The notes below the pieces were generated by a model. The model was not told where the DNA came from. It made no database searches and was given only the letters and a program-made list of their open reading frames with translations. The translations under genes were made by a program, and so were the position numbers. A DNA stretch of 64,000 nucleotides from Sacculina carcini. Its lineage: Eukaryota; Arthropoda; Thecostraca; Sacculinidae. Positions 10,780-22,400 of the stretch are shown piece after piece. Position 1 is the first letter of the stretch; each line of letters begins with the position of its first letter. The stretch lies in assembly GCA_916048095.2 (NCBI GenBank), contig OU696587.1:3124579-3188578 (forward strand). Reading direction: 5' to 3'.

Positions 10780-12100
10780 TGGGACGGCCAGGCCGATGTG
10801 CTGTCGGAGGCTAGTGGTTTCCCGCGGCCCTCCAAATCGCTCTGACATGTGACGCCTTAATTCACGCACGAGATCCTCCAGTACCTCCCCCATTACGCCG
10901 CTGGTCTCAACGGCTAGGGGCAGAAATTCGTATTAGCGGCCGATGACAGCGTACCTGCGCCGCTTCCCGTCCGCCCGTGTCGCCGCTTCGGGTCTAACGG
11001 CGTTCTCTACCACGTGGGTGCTGCCGTAAGTGATGGTGCAGGTGGCGTCCCAGCACAGCATCCTGCCGCGTCGGAAGGGGTAGCACGTGATGCCGTCTGG
11101 TCTTCGCCCGTCACCACAGTCTAGGCCACGCGGCTTTAGGATTGTCGTGAGGCCCGCTTTCGCCAGGCTCCTGAAGATGACATCAGAGCGCTGTGACGCG
11201 GCAGACGGCCAGGGTCGCGATGGCAGGATAAGTTGTAGTGACCGAACTTGTCAGTCATGGTGCCGCATAGACACCTGTGCGGCTGTTGAACTGCCACACA
11301 CAGGCGCAGGATAACCCTGACTCTGACAGCCTCGTCCAGCAGCTGGAGACTGAGATTGGCGACCGGCAGCACCGAGAGCTACGCTCCGCTGTGCGGGGCG
11401 GCTGCAGCCAGGAGACGAGCGCGTTCCACCTGGTTGGCCTGAGTTAGGAGGCGCTGGTAGCGTCGGGGAGACGCCAGTTCGTCCAAGTGGCGCTGAGTAG
11501 AGGCACTTCCAGTCTGTAGTCGGGGCACTGCCGCTCTGTGAATTCGCTGATGGCCGACGTCAAGGAAGTTGGTTTGTCGCCGCTCTCGCGACCGTTGATC
11601 AGACGGACCAGCTCGTCTGTGATCTCCAGCGAAGCGATATGGGCTGGCAGCGCCACATCCGCCATGCGTCACACGCGGACTCCTCCCAAACGCACGCGCA
11701 GGGACGCCTGCGTCCAGCTCTCGTCATCAAGCTGGATGTTACACCTGCGCGAGATGGCCGCTCCCATCAGCAGATCGACATTAACCCAGCTCCTCTGCTG
11801 TGTACAGGCACTGCCCGCATCACATACGTGACCCGAGGTACCGACGCATAGCGGGACTGGCCGCATGACTGTCATGCGCCATTCGCTCGACCAGCAGACG
11901 AGTTGTGGCCTGAGTTTCTCCAGCGCAGCCCTGACACCACCCTACTGTACAGGCGCGCCGAGCAGTCAGCTATTGCAGCGGCGTCTCCGTCGCTGCACTC
12001 AACAGCGTCTCCGCCATGCCGTTTTCCAGCCTTGAAAGATCAGCACTGTGCGTCTGCGCGCGCTAGAGTGCTTGTACGGGAGCACGGTTGCTGAATCTCT
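10780..12100 (-). mobile_element. 3' half of an RT protein with nuclease-like C-terminal domain
   Basis: Read on the minus strand this gives the C-terminal portion of a widespread invertebrate reverse-transcriptase family. Pieces seen in order: SWTQASLRVRLGG and MADVALPAHIASLE (about 11620-11750), LLAAAAPHSGA (about 11380-11420), CLCG followed by DKFGHYNLSCHRDPGR (about 11200-11290), GRRPDGIT with RGRMLCWDATC (about 11020-11110, a PD-(D/E)xK-like arrangement), and LPLAVETSG then RETTSLRQHIGLAV (about 10790-10910). Frames change several times, so it is decayed. The RT palm should lie upstream but is replaced by a virus fossil at 12.2 kb. Family named from motif pattern only. Confidence 0.7.
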
Positions 12101-12202
12101 GAGTTGGTGATCCACATACGTTGTGTTAGATATGTGGATGACCCAACATAGCTCCTCTTGGAGGAACTAAGTGGATTAGCTGGTCGCGGAACCTGGCCCC
12201 GG

Positions 12203-13991
12203 TTACCCGATAGATAACCGAATGATTGTAGATGTTATGTAATTACTCCCATGGTTATGATGCTCACCTTTTAGACTACATGTACGAGGTACCCTGCGAG
12301 TCGTGTCATTTGCTGTTTCAGTCACGCCTCTAAATAACAAGCCACTCTGGTATGTATGCAGTCCACCATCTTTTTTCGCGACCACTTGTCGCAACATGAT
12401 CCGAGCTTGGCATTTTAGTGCAGCCTCATACTTTGGTAAGAACCCGTCGACATGGAGAACGGGAAGCGTACAATGGCCCAAGACGTAATAGTCAAATATG
12501 TTCCTTGACATTCTCGCCTGTAACCACTGGGCTCTCTGTCGCGTAGATAGCGAGCAAAAGGACATAATCCTGTCCTTCTGCAGCCACCGGTGCTTATCAA
12601 AGCTAGATACTGCGACAGATGCCTCGACCGCATCCAACATTTCTGCAAGTAGCGGCGCTGGCGGTCCTGTTTGAATGATTGGCGCCAACTGCGGTAGTTT
12701 TACTACCCGTTCTGTCAGACGCCCACGTACTTTCGCCTCCTTCAGCCCCCAGCTCTGCACCAGCTGACTGTTGAGCTCGTGTTTATTTTCTGCCGATAGG
12801 TCTGCACACCACGCGTCCCCCATACGAGCTCTCCATTGAGCATGATCCACCTCCAGTGTAGGAGCATCGTGCTCATCCAATGTCATGACCTTCCACGCAC
12901 CACTGCACCTAAGTTCCGAGTACCATGTGGACCCAGGCCATATCCCCCACCCACCGGCGGACACAGATGTTCCTGCGATATCAGCAGCATCCTGTTTATC
13001 TATGTGGAATTGTGCATCTTCAAGGAAGTACCTGTCAGTTGCCTTGATATTCGCACCACGCACCGAAGCCAAATGCCAAATCCTAAGCCTGGACCCAACC
13101 GACCGCCCGCCGAATGTGCGATGTCTTTAATTGGATTTCTGAATCTAAGTCCCAGTATCGTACGTGGGATGTAGCCTGACACGCTCTGCGTGTCGTACGA
13201 TCTCCGGAGAAACTCGACCGGGATCGGCTGAAGTGCGTCTTAGTCGGCTTGACCTCGTACCCCAACCGTGAGTACCAATGGCAAAGTCGCTCAGTTTCTT
13301 TGAGTGATCCAACTTCAAAGGTTATGTCGTCTCTGAGCCACAACTCGCGGCGGCTGGACTATCATAGCATCGAACTCACGGATAAGGTCTACTATCAGGC
13401 GGAAATGGAGCAAATATTGAGCATTCTGTCTAGGAGCACAGTCCACCGCCAGCCAATGGGGATTCCATTCCCTTAGGAATAGGAGTGACCGGCGAACTCT
13501 ATCCGCGGGTCATCACTACCAGGCTGGCCTCTAGCGCTGGTGAGTCTTCATGCATTCCTTCCGCGTGAGGTCCATGTGTTTCCACATGCTCTCGCAGGGT
13601 ACGTTTAAAGGCCGGATAGTTGTTTAGACTGGCGGTGATCAAACTTTGACTGGTCAAGCGGGACTTTAATGGTACTGGGGTTTCTCGTTGTCATTACAAG
13701 CATTTGGTCAATAGCCTCGTTACTCTTCGGACCTGCAGACTGGACGTTGTGCTGCCATAAAAACCGCCGCCCTATCCATTGGGAGAGGATGTCCATTTGT
13801 CTACTTACGCGGTTGCCTGTTTTCACGCAGGCACGAACTTTTCCGGTTTCACATTTCTGCGTTACTGCAAACACATCGCGTGCAGGTTCCTTCATCATTT
13901 TCTCCATAACTCCGTCAGAGTATGTCACTGCGTTGAAGGCCTTTTGCCGCCCGGCACGCATTCTATTTCCGGCTTCCTCGACGTGAGCCAC
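12203..13991 (-). pseudogene. Endogenous toti-like RNA virus polymerase fossil
   Basis: Minus-strand fossil of an RNA-dependent RNA polymerase. Seen: a motif F-like KVRACVKTGN followed by motif A-like PLDQSKFD (about 13640-13860), a motif B-like segment GWRWTVLLD (about 13410-13460), motif C-like LRDDITF with a following YSRLGYEVKPTKT block (about 13240-13335), and a long thumb/C-terminal region with AGGWGIWP (12203-13072). This order and the GW-WT-LLD form of motif B resemble toti-like dsRNA viruses (Ghabrivirales). It is broken by a handful of frame breaks. It has no retroelement domain of its own; a reverse transcriptase from a neighbouring element is the likely route in. Age moderate to old. 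Confidence 0.72.
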
Positions 13992-14009
13992 TCTTCCATC
14001 GCCAGCGGT

Positions 14010-14210
14010 GCCCTCTATGAATATATATATTATTAAATAAATAAATCAAATACATTATGTATTTATTTAATTCATCTCTTTATTGAACTGCAAGGTATAT
14101 GTAACCACAATAAACAGTATGATATCGGGCACATGTATATTCGTACATGAGAAGAATGCTCATAGCGAAATGCACCAGTATACACAAGACATGTATGTTT
14201 AATAGACAAC
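14010..14210. other. AT-rich non-coding spacer
   Basis: AT-rich sequence with TATATAT and ATTTATTTAATTC stretches between the virus fossil and the next retroelement. No gene seen. Confidence 0.6.
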
Positions 14211-16090
14211 CACTAGATGTGGCCAGGGCCAATGTGGGGCCGACGCGTGAGAGTGGTGCGACGGCGGAACGTCGTGGCGCGAGTCGCTTGCGACGCAGTC
14301 ACCGCTGAGCCCCGACTGACGGGCCTCCACTGCTGTGGTATTGGCGGGAAACGCCCTGCGGTAGCGTTTCCAACGCTTGGCCTAGACGGCTGTCAGCCGT
14401 GCTTAGACATGTCGGCACGTACATCACATGGAATGGCAGTTGGCCCACCTCGTTGATGAAGGTGTCGGTCCACATCAGCGGAATCTTTCGCCGGGCCAGA
14501 TTGAATGCCACTCTGATATTATCGGTGACGTTCATGGGACACTAGCTACCGCTGCGCCGGGCGATGATCAGTGTTGTGAGGGCCGCCCGCATTTTGGTCA
14601 GGTAGATGTTATGCGCTGCGGAGCGGAGATCCTCGTGTGGAAATCGTGGCGTGGAGATCCTCGTGTGGGAATCGTGTAGGTCCTTTGCTGCGTGGCAATA
14701 CCCATGGCGTCTGTTGACGCATCTGTTGCGAAGATCATGTCCCAAGATCGTCTGTCACGAGCGGTACCGACAACGGAGCGGCTGCTGCAACATACTGAGC
14801 GCCTCCGCTACCCTGCTAGGATCAATGAGTGGCCGTCACAGTATGGCACAGGTGCTAGGAGCAATGAGAGCGGCGACGGCAGGTGCACAGGTGTGGAGGA
14901 CAAAGGCCAAGTAGCCCGCGAGTCAGCGGCGTCATTCAAAAGACCATGTCGGGGCGATGGCGACGGTCTTGGCCAGCAGCTGTTGCACGGCCGGTAGCAG
15001 CGAAGCATGAGGTCGTGATCCCAGTGTCAATTTGAAGCTGAGGAATGCTAGTAACTCTTGCGGCTGCCATTGGCACTTGGCCGCTTTGGTCTGTACACCT
15101 AGGTCCTCCACGATGGCTGGTACCTGGCGCAATTGACTCAGCTCCCCAAACACGAGGAATTCCTCCAGGTATGGGAAGACGTGTGTATTGTGTAAAGCCG
15201 CTTGGATAGCGGCTGCAATCTAACAGCTCACGGCTTGCATCATGGCAGGCCCGTCGGTAGCCGTGTCCACTCATAGAAGGTGCCACCATATAAGACCCGC
15301 ATGAGAGCCGACAGCCCCGAGTGGATCGGGAGCTGATAGGAGTCGTGTCTGAGGTCGAACTTCACCGCGCGCCATTGCGGGTGCTGGTGAGCCATCTGGA
15401 CTGACTGTGCAATCGCAGACAGGCGCTTGAAATAATGGGGTAACTGCCGTAACTGGGCTCAGGTCGTACAAGATTCTCTATGTTCCATCACTTTTGGGGA
15501 ATGTAATCAGTCGGAAGACCGGACCATGTCTTCGGGGATGCGCGAAGAATGCCTGCTTACACCAGGGCGTCGATTACCCCGTCCATATCGGTTGTGGCCC
15601 GTTTAGGATGACAATCCTGCCTCGCCGATCGCAGCAAAGCTGTGCGTAGACCGTGGTGCAGCATACGGTTGACCTGTTCTGTGTGCCGCGGGTGTGACCA
15701 GAGCGGCGGGAGGTCAGCGAAGTCCGGCGGGACGACTGGGCTGAGACGATGCCGCTCTCGCAGCTCCGTGCAGGAAGGTTAGTTGACTGGCGGCCGTGTC
15801 GTCGTCCCGTTCTTGCGTAGCTGGTCTGCGACGTGGACCCCTCCTGGGGCGTGTCTCGCTCGTGGGACAGGTGGCACCGTCGTTATTATCGTCGGAAGAT
15901 TGTAGGCCCACCTCTTCCGCCGGATTCTCGTTGATATTCCATGGGTCGGATAGGTGACGCCAGTCCTCGGAGTCATCGTGCGCTCGAGGCCTGAACTCGT
16001 CCGAGTCTGTGGGGTCCAATGACACGTCCGCCAAGGCCAGGGATGCGTCCGCGATGTCGTCAATATCTAGCGGGACGTCCAACAATTGAC
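14210..16090 (-). mobile_element. DIRS/Ngaro-like retroelement fossil
   Basis: Minus-strand fossil. Parts: an acidic, disordered gag-like region (about 15714-16085); reverse transcriptase (about 14930-15450) with KFDLRHDSYQLPIH, YEWTRLPTGL, and an LGVQTKAAKCQW segment typical of DIRS-type RTs; and an RNase H-like tail (about 14300-14535) with FINEVGQ and VPTCLSTADSR. No tyrosine recombinase or terminal repeats were identified. It is broken in many places. DIRS versus Ngaro, or a divergent LTR element, cannot be settled by eye. Confidence 0.58.
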
Positions 16091-16284
16091 AAAGCCACTC
16101 CGGGGGCTGCTGAAGTTGTGGAGTACTGGCCTTTGGGACACTGTGCCGGTCACGAAGCCGTGCTCTGCATTTTCATTTCATTTATTGAGCATTTGTACCG
16201 CGCTTTTCAGTGTCGCAAAAGCGCACATGTGAATAAACAATACAGTAAACAATGCAACATGACATTTGAGATCAACTAAATATG

Positions 16285-16445
16285 ACAACAAAATAAACAC
16301 ACACATATACATATACATACACACATACATACATACATACATAGACATACATATATACATACATATGCATATATATATATATATATATAGATACATAAGC
16401 ACACACACATACACCTATATATACACACACATATAAACACACATA
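16285..16445. repeat. CA/TA microsatellite
   Basis: Runs of ACAC, ATACATAC and (AT)n. Short open frames here are artefacts of the repeat. Confidence 0.92.
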
Positions 16446-16539
16446 ACATTTTAACATGATCATTTGCAGAATACAATAATACTAAAACAACATTACTCAA
16501 CTGCATACTCCGGTTTGATCAAATTAAGTGAGGAGTCAT

Positions 16540-17020
16540 AGCACATTGACAGGAAATATTTTTTCGCTCGTGACTTAAATATAGGGAATGTATGAGATGT
16601 TCTGACGTGCTAAGGAAGCGCGTTTGAAATTCGCGGCGCCACATAGTGAAAACATCTGTTGTAACGGCTGTCATTGCTAGGAAATTTCGGCACCACCAAT
16701 AATTTTAGGCCGTCAGATCGAAGAGTACGCGACGGTGAGTGAACCTCTAGCATGTCGGCTATATAGCGAGGCGATCTCAACTTGACAGCTTGAAACACAA
16801 TGCACACAGCTCGGTATTCCGACAGAGCCTTCACAGGTAGCCACGAGAGCTGTATGAGATATTTTGTTATATGAGTCTTCGCTGGCAGGTGAAACACTAG
16901 ACGACATGACCTGTTGATGAGTCACTATCTTGCGAAGCGCTCTATGGGGCAGAATCATGTACAGCGAACAACAATACATTCGATACATCACCAATGCGTT
17001 TACTAATTTCACTGCCGACA
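16540..17020 (-). mobile_element. LINE 3' end (RT C-terminal domain)
   Basis: The minus strand encodes the typical C-terminal segment of L2/CR1/RTE-type ORF2: HITKYLIQLSWLPVK, IVFQAVKLRSPRYIADML, SPSRTLRS, LLVVPK and APRISNALP. The upstream part (NALVMYRMYCC, ALRKI) is in another frame, so at least one frameshift lies near 16890. Strongly 5'-truncated. Confidence 0.75.
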
Positions 17021-17022
17021 AA

Positions 17023-17620
17023 TTAGAAATATATTTCCGAATTGAGTAAATTTGGCGAATATAGTAGCAGCAAATTTTTCATTAGATCCGAAATGTGATG
17101 CAAAATTGCATGTAGCAAGTGCAAATCGGGTTGTGATGGTAATGGGACCTTCTTGGCACGAAGGGTACCACCCATCAGCAGGTCCCATATCCTGTCATAA
17201 TCGGCGAGCGCGTCGCGCTCGGGGCTGCTCACACTGTCCATCTGGGCGACGAGACCCGCTGGGGATCGCGACTTTGGCGACTGGGGTCTTTCGTGTCGCA
17301 TGTTTAGGCTCGGACAACAGGTTGAACGAAATGTGGAGCTCCAGCCCCGTGTCCTCCGCCTGAGCTGCGCGCAGTGCCGTGTCGCACCCGTACAAGCTGG
17401 CGGTTAGAACAAGTTCTGTGCGTTGTTTAAGCCAATGTTTGTCTTTCGAAGAAGGATGTCCGTAGTAGCGAGAGATAAGAAGAAGGGCTTCCAGTTCCGC
17501 GATATCGCGTTGCTTAAGCTTGTACCGCGAGTCAAAAATAACGCTAGACCGCAATAATTCAATGAGAGCAAACAGTCGACCATCAAAGGCGACAGCGGCG
17601 TTCCGTCCAATATTCTCCAT
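17023..17620 (-). CDS. Unrecognised coding-like region
   Basis: Two consecutive minus-strand frames (about 17195-17620 and 17023-17301) read like one helical protein: GRLFALIELLRSSVIFD, DIAELEALLLISRYYG, then RDALADYDRIWDLLMGG and ALLH/LHAIL-type helices. I do not recognise the family. It could be a gag-like or ORF1-like product belonging to a nearby retroelement, or a decayed host exon. A frame change near 17250 means it is probably not functional. Confidence 0.3.
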
Positions 17621-17668
17621 AGCATAATTTTTCCATTCATCATAGTCATTATTTAAGGTGATTTATCT

Positions 17669-17728
17669 GTAGACTGGGGCGTGCCGTATGGTCCTAGAGG
17701 CCGGTGCACTCCATAAACGCAAATAACC
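17669..17728 (+). mobile_element. 3' UTR fragment of the I/Jockey-like LINE
   Basis: A 60-base stretch (AGACTGGGGCGTGCC, then GGTCCTAGAGG, then AAACGC) matches the 3' end of the LINE at 31.6-32.6 kb in the same orientation. It is an extremely 5'-truncated insertion. Confidence 0.7.
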
Positions 17729-17879
17729 AAGCCGGTTATACATTATGTGAATGTGTTGTGTAAATATGTTAATATTTAATGCTTGAGATGGATGATATTG
17801 CACTTGAAGACTCAGAGAATAAGAAACATGATTGAGAAGATGAGCGAATGAAAAGCAGGGCAAATATGATCGCGCATAA

Positions 17880-19335
17880 TTCAGCCGTGTAAATGGAGGC
17901 GCTCAGGTGGCAGCGGACATGTACCTCCACTTACAAACACACTTTCAACACCACTTGACAGTTTCGAGCCATCGGTGTACACGGCAGTATACCCGTCGTA
18001 ACTGTGAATGCGACCAAGTGCCTCCGTTAATAGCGCACATCGAAGCGTACGACTTTCGGGGAGAACTGCTAATGTGGTGTCAACCTGAGGTGTTACCAGT
18101 TCCCAGGGTGACTCCACCATGTACTTCACCTGCATTACGTCGCTGTCTCTTATTCCGCATTCAGCCAATAATTCCTTGTTTTTTTATCAGCACTGCAGCG
18201 CCCTGGTGGAGTGTTGCCGCTGCAGCTCTGCTTGGTTGTTCAAGTGAATGACTGAGTATGCAGGGTTCTCCGTGTATTGTGATATTTTGCAGGAATATCG
18301 CATGACCAGTTCTTGACGCCGTAGCGCCAGTGAGCTTCATCCACCTTAACTAGGAGACTGGAGATGGACGTCGTGCGGAGCGTACCAGTAACAATGCGAA
18401 CCCCTGGGTGGTGTATTGCATCAATGCGGCCTTTTACTGATTACGAAGCCAGATCATATACAACGCACCATCTTCTCAAAGAGCTTGCACAGGCAGGAAG
18501 TGAGTGAGACTGGGCGATAATTCGAAGGGGCGTCACCCGATTTGCCCGGTTTCAGAATAGGCACCACAACAGCCTCGCGCCAAACATCCGGAATCTGCGC
18601 TCGCTGCCACAGGGTGTCGAACGCCTGCAACAACTCACACATGGGAGCGGGCAAGCGTTTGAGCATGATGTGGATCCTGTCAGTGCCTTCTGCCACGTCT
18701 CGAAGAGACTTGAAAGCGGTGTACAGTTAGGATGCAATGCAATTGCGATTGTGTGAAGTTTGACGTTTATGACTATCGCACTGGACTGGCTGCACGACTG
18801 CAGCGAAGGTCATCGTCAGGTTTGGGCTTGATCTATCCAAAACTCTTCGGGTCCCGAGGTATGACACATTTTGATTTGCCTAGATGGCACAGATTTGCTT
18901 CTCTTTCTGCCACACAGGACGGTCAAAGCTACCGGTGGCATGTTCAGTGCTGTGACAGTGCACACGGCGCCGAGCAGCGGCGCAGGGCTGCTCGCCATGG
19001 CTGAGCTCCCCACACTGTGCACATCAAGCCTCGCGGCGGCACTTACACGATCAGTGGGAAAATTTTTGGCAGTTAAACACTTGAGTGGGGTTTGAACGAA
19101 AACGCGAACCTCGTATCTGACCTGTACCGTAGCCTGGGTAAATCGTTGATGGTCGGGTGCAAGTGTCAAGTTAGGATGAGCAGTGGAGTTGGGCGGCGCT
19201 CATCGCTTCGTGAGGCGAGAATTCTACGCATACTGCTCACTCCTTCTGACTGGAGACCTCGGATCTGCGTTATGATATTTGGCGTCCCTAAATCCCGTTT
19301 TTACCGAGGAACACCGCTAATCCCAAAAACACACG
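17880..19335 (-). mobile_element. I/Jockey-like LINE, internally deleted copy
   Basis: Minus-strand remains of a LINE with ORF1 and ORF2. Parts: gag-like zinc knuckles in ORF1 (CAQCGELSHGEQPC, about 18960-19010); the RT start (VWREAVVVPILKPGK, NYRPVSLTSCLCKLFEKMV, about 18455-18590); and RNase H (YTAVYTDGSKLSSG, about 17960-18000). The RT palm between RT start and RNase H is missing, so there is a large internal deletion, and ORF1 is frameshifted. The RNase H sequence is the same family as the plus-strand copy at 31.6 kb, which retains the 3' end. Confidence 0.8.
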
Positions 19336-19478
19336 ACTCCACATAGGTTAATAGCAATCCAAATGAAAACCAGACAGCTGACCGAAAAGATTTAAATCCT
19401 TAAATTACCAAAAATACATGTTCGCTATTCCTGTAGCACTAAATATGCAGCAGGTAGAGTTACAACCTATAATCTACA

Positions 19479-22400
19479 ACAACAACAACAACATGTATTT
19501 GTTATAGCGCACCGAAGGGCTCGGGCGCGACACGATTATAACAGTTGGGAACACGGAATACAAATAACAGGACAGATGCAAAAGAAGTGAACTACAAATA
19601 TGCAATAAATGACAATAAATATAGAGACAAAATATGGGCAAAACATACAAAGCAGACGGACATGACGGACAAGACAACACGACTGAAACATAATGACAAA
19701 ACAACACAGCAAACACAACTCGGGAGAATATAGTCATAGCGTAGATATAGTAAGCATGCAAATGAGAGAAGGAATACGAGTAAGAACATGCTAGAGTAAC
19801 ATGTTATAGTGATGCAAAAGGTGTGAGAGTGTGGGAGACTGGGTCAAAAGAGAGGTCAAAAAAGTGTTTGGAGAGCTTAGAGCGGAAAGAATTGTAGGAA
19901 AGAGAAGAAGTAATGTGAACTGGGATGGAATTGTAAAGGCGAGGGGCGGAAAAAAAGAATGATTTGGAGGACCAAGGAGATTCATTTAAAGCACGAGGGC
20001 ATACAAGGGGAAGAGGAATTCGGGAAGGAGTGAGGCAAGGAGTGAGGAGAAGGCGGAGATAGGATGGCTGATGAGGATCGTGGAGAAGCTTATATATCAG
20101 ACAGCACAGGCGAAAGTGAATACGTGGAATAATAGGGAGCCAGCGAAATTGAAAAAGAAATCGAGAAGTGTGACGACAAGGAACAGGATGAAGGACAAAA
20201 CGACAAGATTGATTAATGACGCGTTGTAGGATTTTAAGAGAACGACGAGGAGCATGGATGTACAAAGAATTACAATAGTCAAGTCTAGAGAATACATGAG
20301 AGTGAATAAGTTTGATTGCGGAAGGTCTGTCGAGATATGAGCGTATAGGATAGAGGGATCTCAAGATAAGACGACAAGTGCGGGCGACAGAGAGGATGTT
20401 GTCGGAGGAAGAGAGAGATGAGTCAAAAATAACTCCGAGATTGCGAACTGTCGATGATAGGATAAGAGGTAAGCGAGGAGGAAGAATACGAGGAGGATGA
20501 AGAGCCAGAAACTCAGACTTGGACGGGTTGAGGAGAAGGTGACGGGACGACGCCCAAGAAGAGATGGTGGATAGGATGTCAGAGAGAAAAGACGGAGAAG
20601 GAAAAGGAAGAGGGATATATAACTGAATGTCATCAGCGTAGATATGAAATGAGATGGAATACTTACGAAGGATAGGACAGAGGGAGGACATGTAAAGGTT
20701 AAAGAGTATCGGACCAAGAATAGATCCCTGAGGGACACCTGATGAAAGATGGATAGGATCAGATACAGAGGAATTGAAGTTGACAGAGTAGGTCCTTCCC
20801 GAAAGGTACGATTTAAGGAGAGAGAGGGCAGAAGACGAGATACCAAGATGAGAGAAGTCATGAATTAGGATAGAGTGATTAACAAGGTCGAAGGCGGAGG
20901 ACATATCGAGAAGAACGAGAAGAACAGAGCGACGGTACGAGAAGTGCGAGAGGATGCCATTGGAGATAGAAAGAAGAACTGATTCGGTAGAATGAGAAGG
21001 GCGAAACCCGGATTGGAAGGGATCAAGAGACTGGCAGATGAAAGGGGAAAGTTGCGCAGAGATAGCGGACTCGAGAAGTTTAGAAGCAAAGCTCAGAAGA
21101 GATATAGGACGATAGTTACTAAGTATAGAAGAGTCAAGGTTCTGTTTCTTAAGAATTGGACGGACAATTGCATGTTTGTCAGCGAGAAACTGGCCGTGAA
21201 GAAAAGAGGAGTTGATAAGATGCAGGAGATAAGGAACCAGGGAAGGAAGGGATTTGGATATAGCAGGGAAGTTGATTGGATCAGCTGGTGAGAAGGATAG
21301 CTTGGAAGAGGAAACGAGGGAAAGGATATCATGAAGATCAATGTGAGAGAAGGACGTGAACCGGTGATGAGTGGAAGTGTGAGTGAGGGCAGCACAATTG
21401 GTGGGAATACTCGATTGTGTGAGTTTTACTTTTTCAGAGAAAAATGTTGAGAACTCGGGAGCCGTTAAAGGAGAGGAAAAAGCAGGAGAGTTAAGACCGC
21501 AGAGAGAGTTCAGAGTGGACCACAATGACTTGGAGGAACGAGAAAGGGACGAGAGTTTGGAGCTATAGTAGCTACTTTTAGCAGCAGAAAGAGCAGAAGT
21601 GAAAGATGAGCGAGCGGAGCAAAACAAAAGCCAATCGGAAGAAGATCGTGAACGCCTCCAAGTACGCTCAAGACGTCGTTGAAGAGACTTGAGTACTCGA
21701 AGCTGAGGAGATGACCAAGGAGGAGAGCGAGAGGAAGATGAGCGAGTGATGATTGGGAACATACAATTATTTATATGGGAGAGTGCGGAAGAGAAATATG
21801 GATAGATGTCATGGGGAGGAAGATAATACAGAGCAGAGATAGGGAGACAGGAGGATAATAGTGAGTGAAATTGAATGGAATTAAAACATTTGTAGTTACG
21901 ATAGCTGGACGGAGTATGAGAAGGGGGACAAGTGAGCGGCAGAGTAGATAAAAGTAGGCTGTGGTCAGAGACGGAGGAATCAGGAGGAAATACAAAGATA
22001 TCGGAAGGGACAGGATCAGTCGAGAGAAATGGGGAGGGAAACAGGATTAGATCAAGTGTATGGCCAGATATGTGTGTAGGAGAGAGAGAAGAATAAGAGA
22101 GACCATGGGAAGTAAGTAATGAGATAAAATTCAAGCAGTAAGGATTGGCCGAGGGTGAATCAAGCCAGAAGTTAAAGTCGCCGAGTATGATAAAATGGCT
22201 GGAGAAAATAGACGAGACTGCTTCAATGAGAGGAGGAAACTCTTGAAAAAACATCGCGGAAGTGCCGGGGTGATTGGGACGGTAAATGATAAGGATGCAA
22301 AACTTGTTAAAAGAGGGGACCGAGAGGGTGAGAGCTAGGAATTCGAATGAGGTGGGAGAAGAAACCAGATTGGAAAGGGACGAAATGGAGAGACCTTTGG

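Noticed and set aside
12203-13072. Reverse transcriptase fragment
   Set aside because: The motif order and the neighbouring GWRWT and DD blocks fit an RNA-dependent RNA polymerase; no RT-specific FADD/YLDD motif is present.
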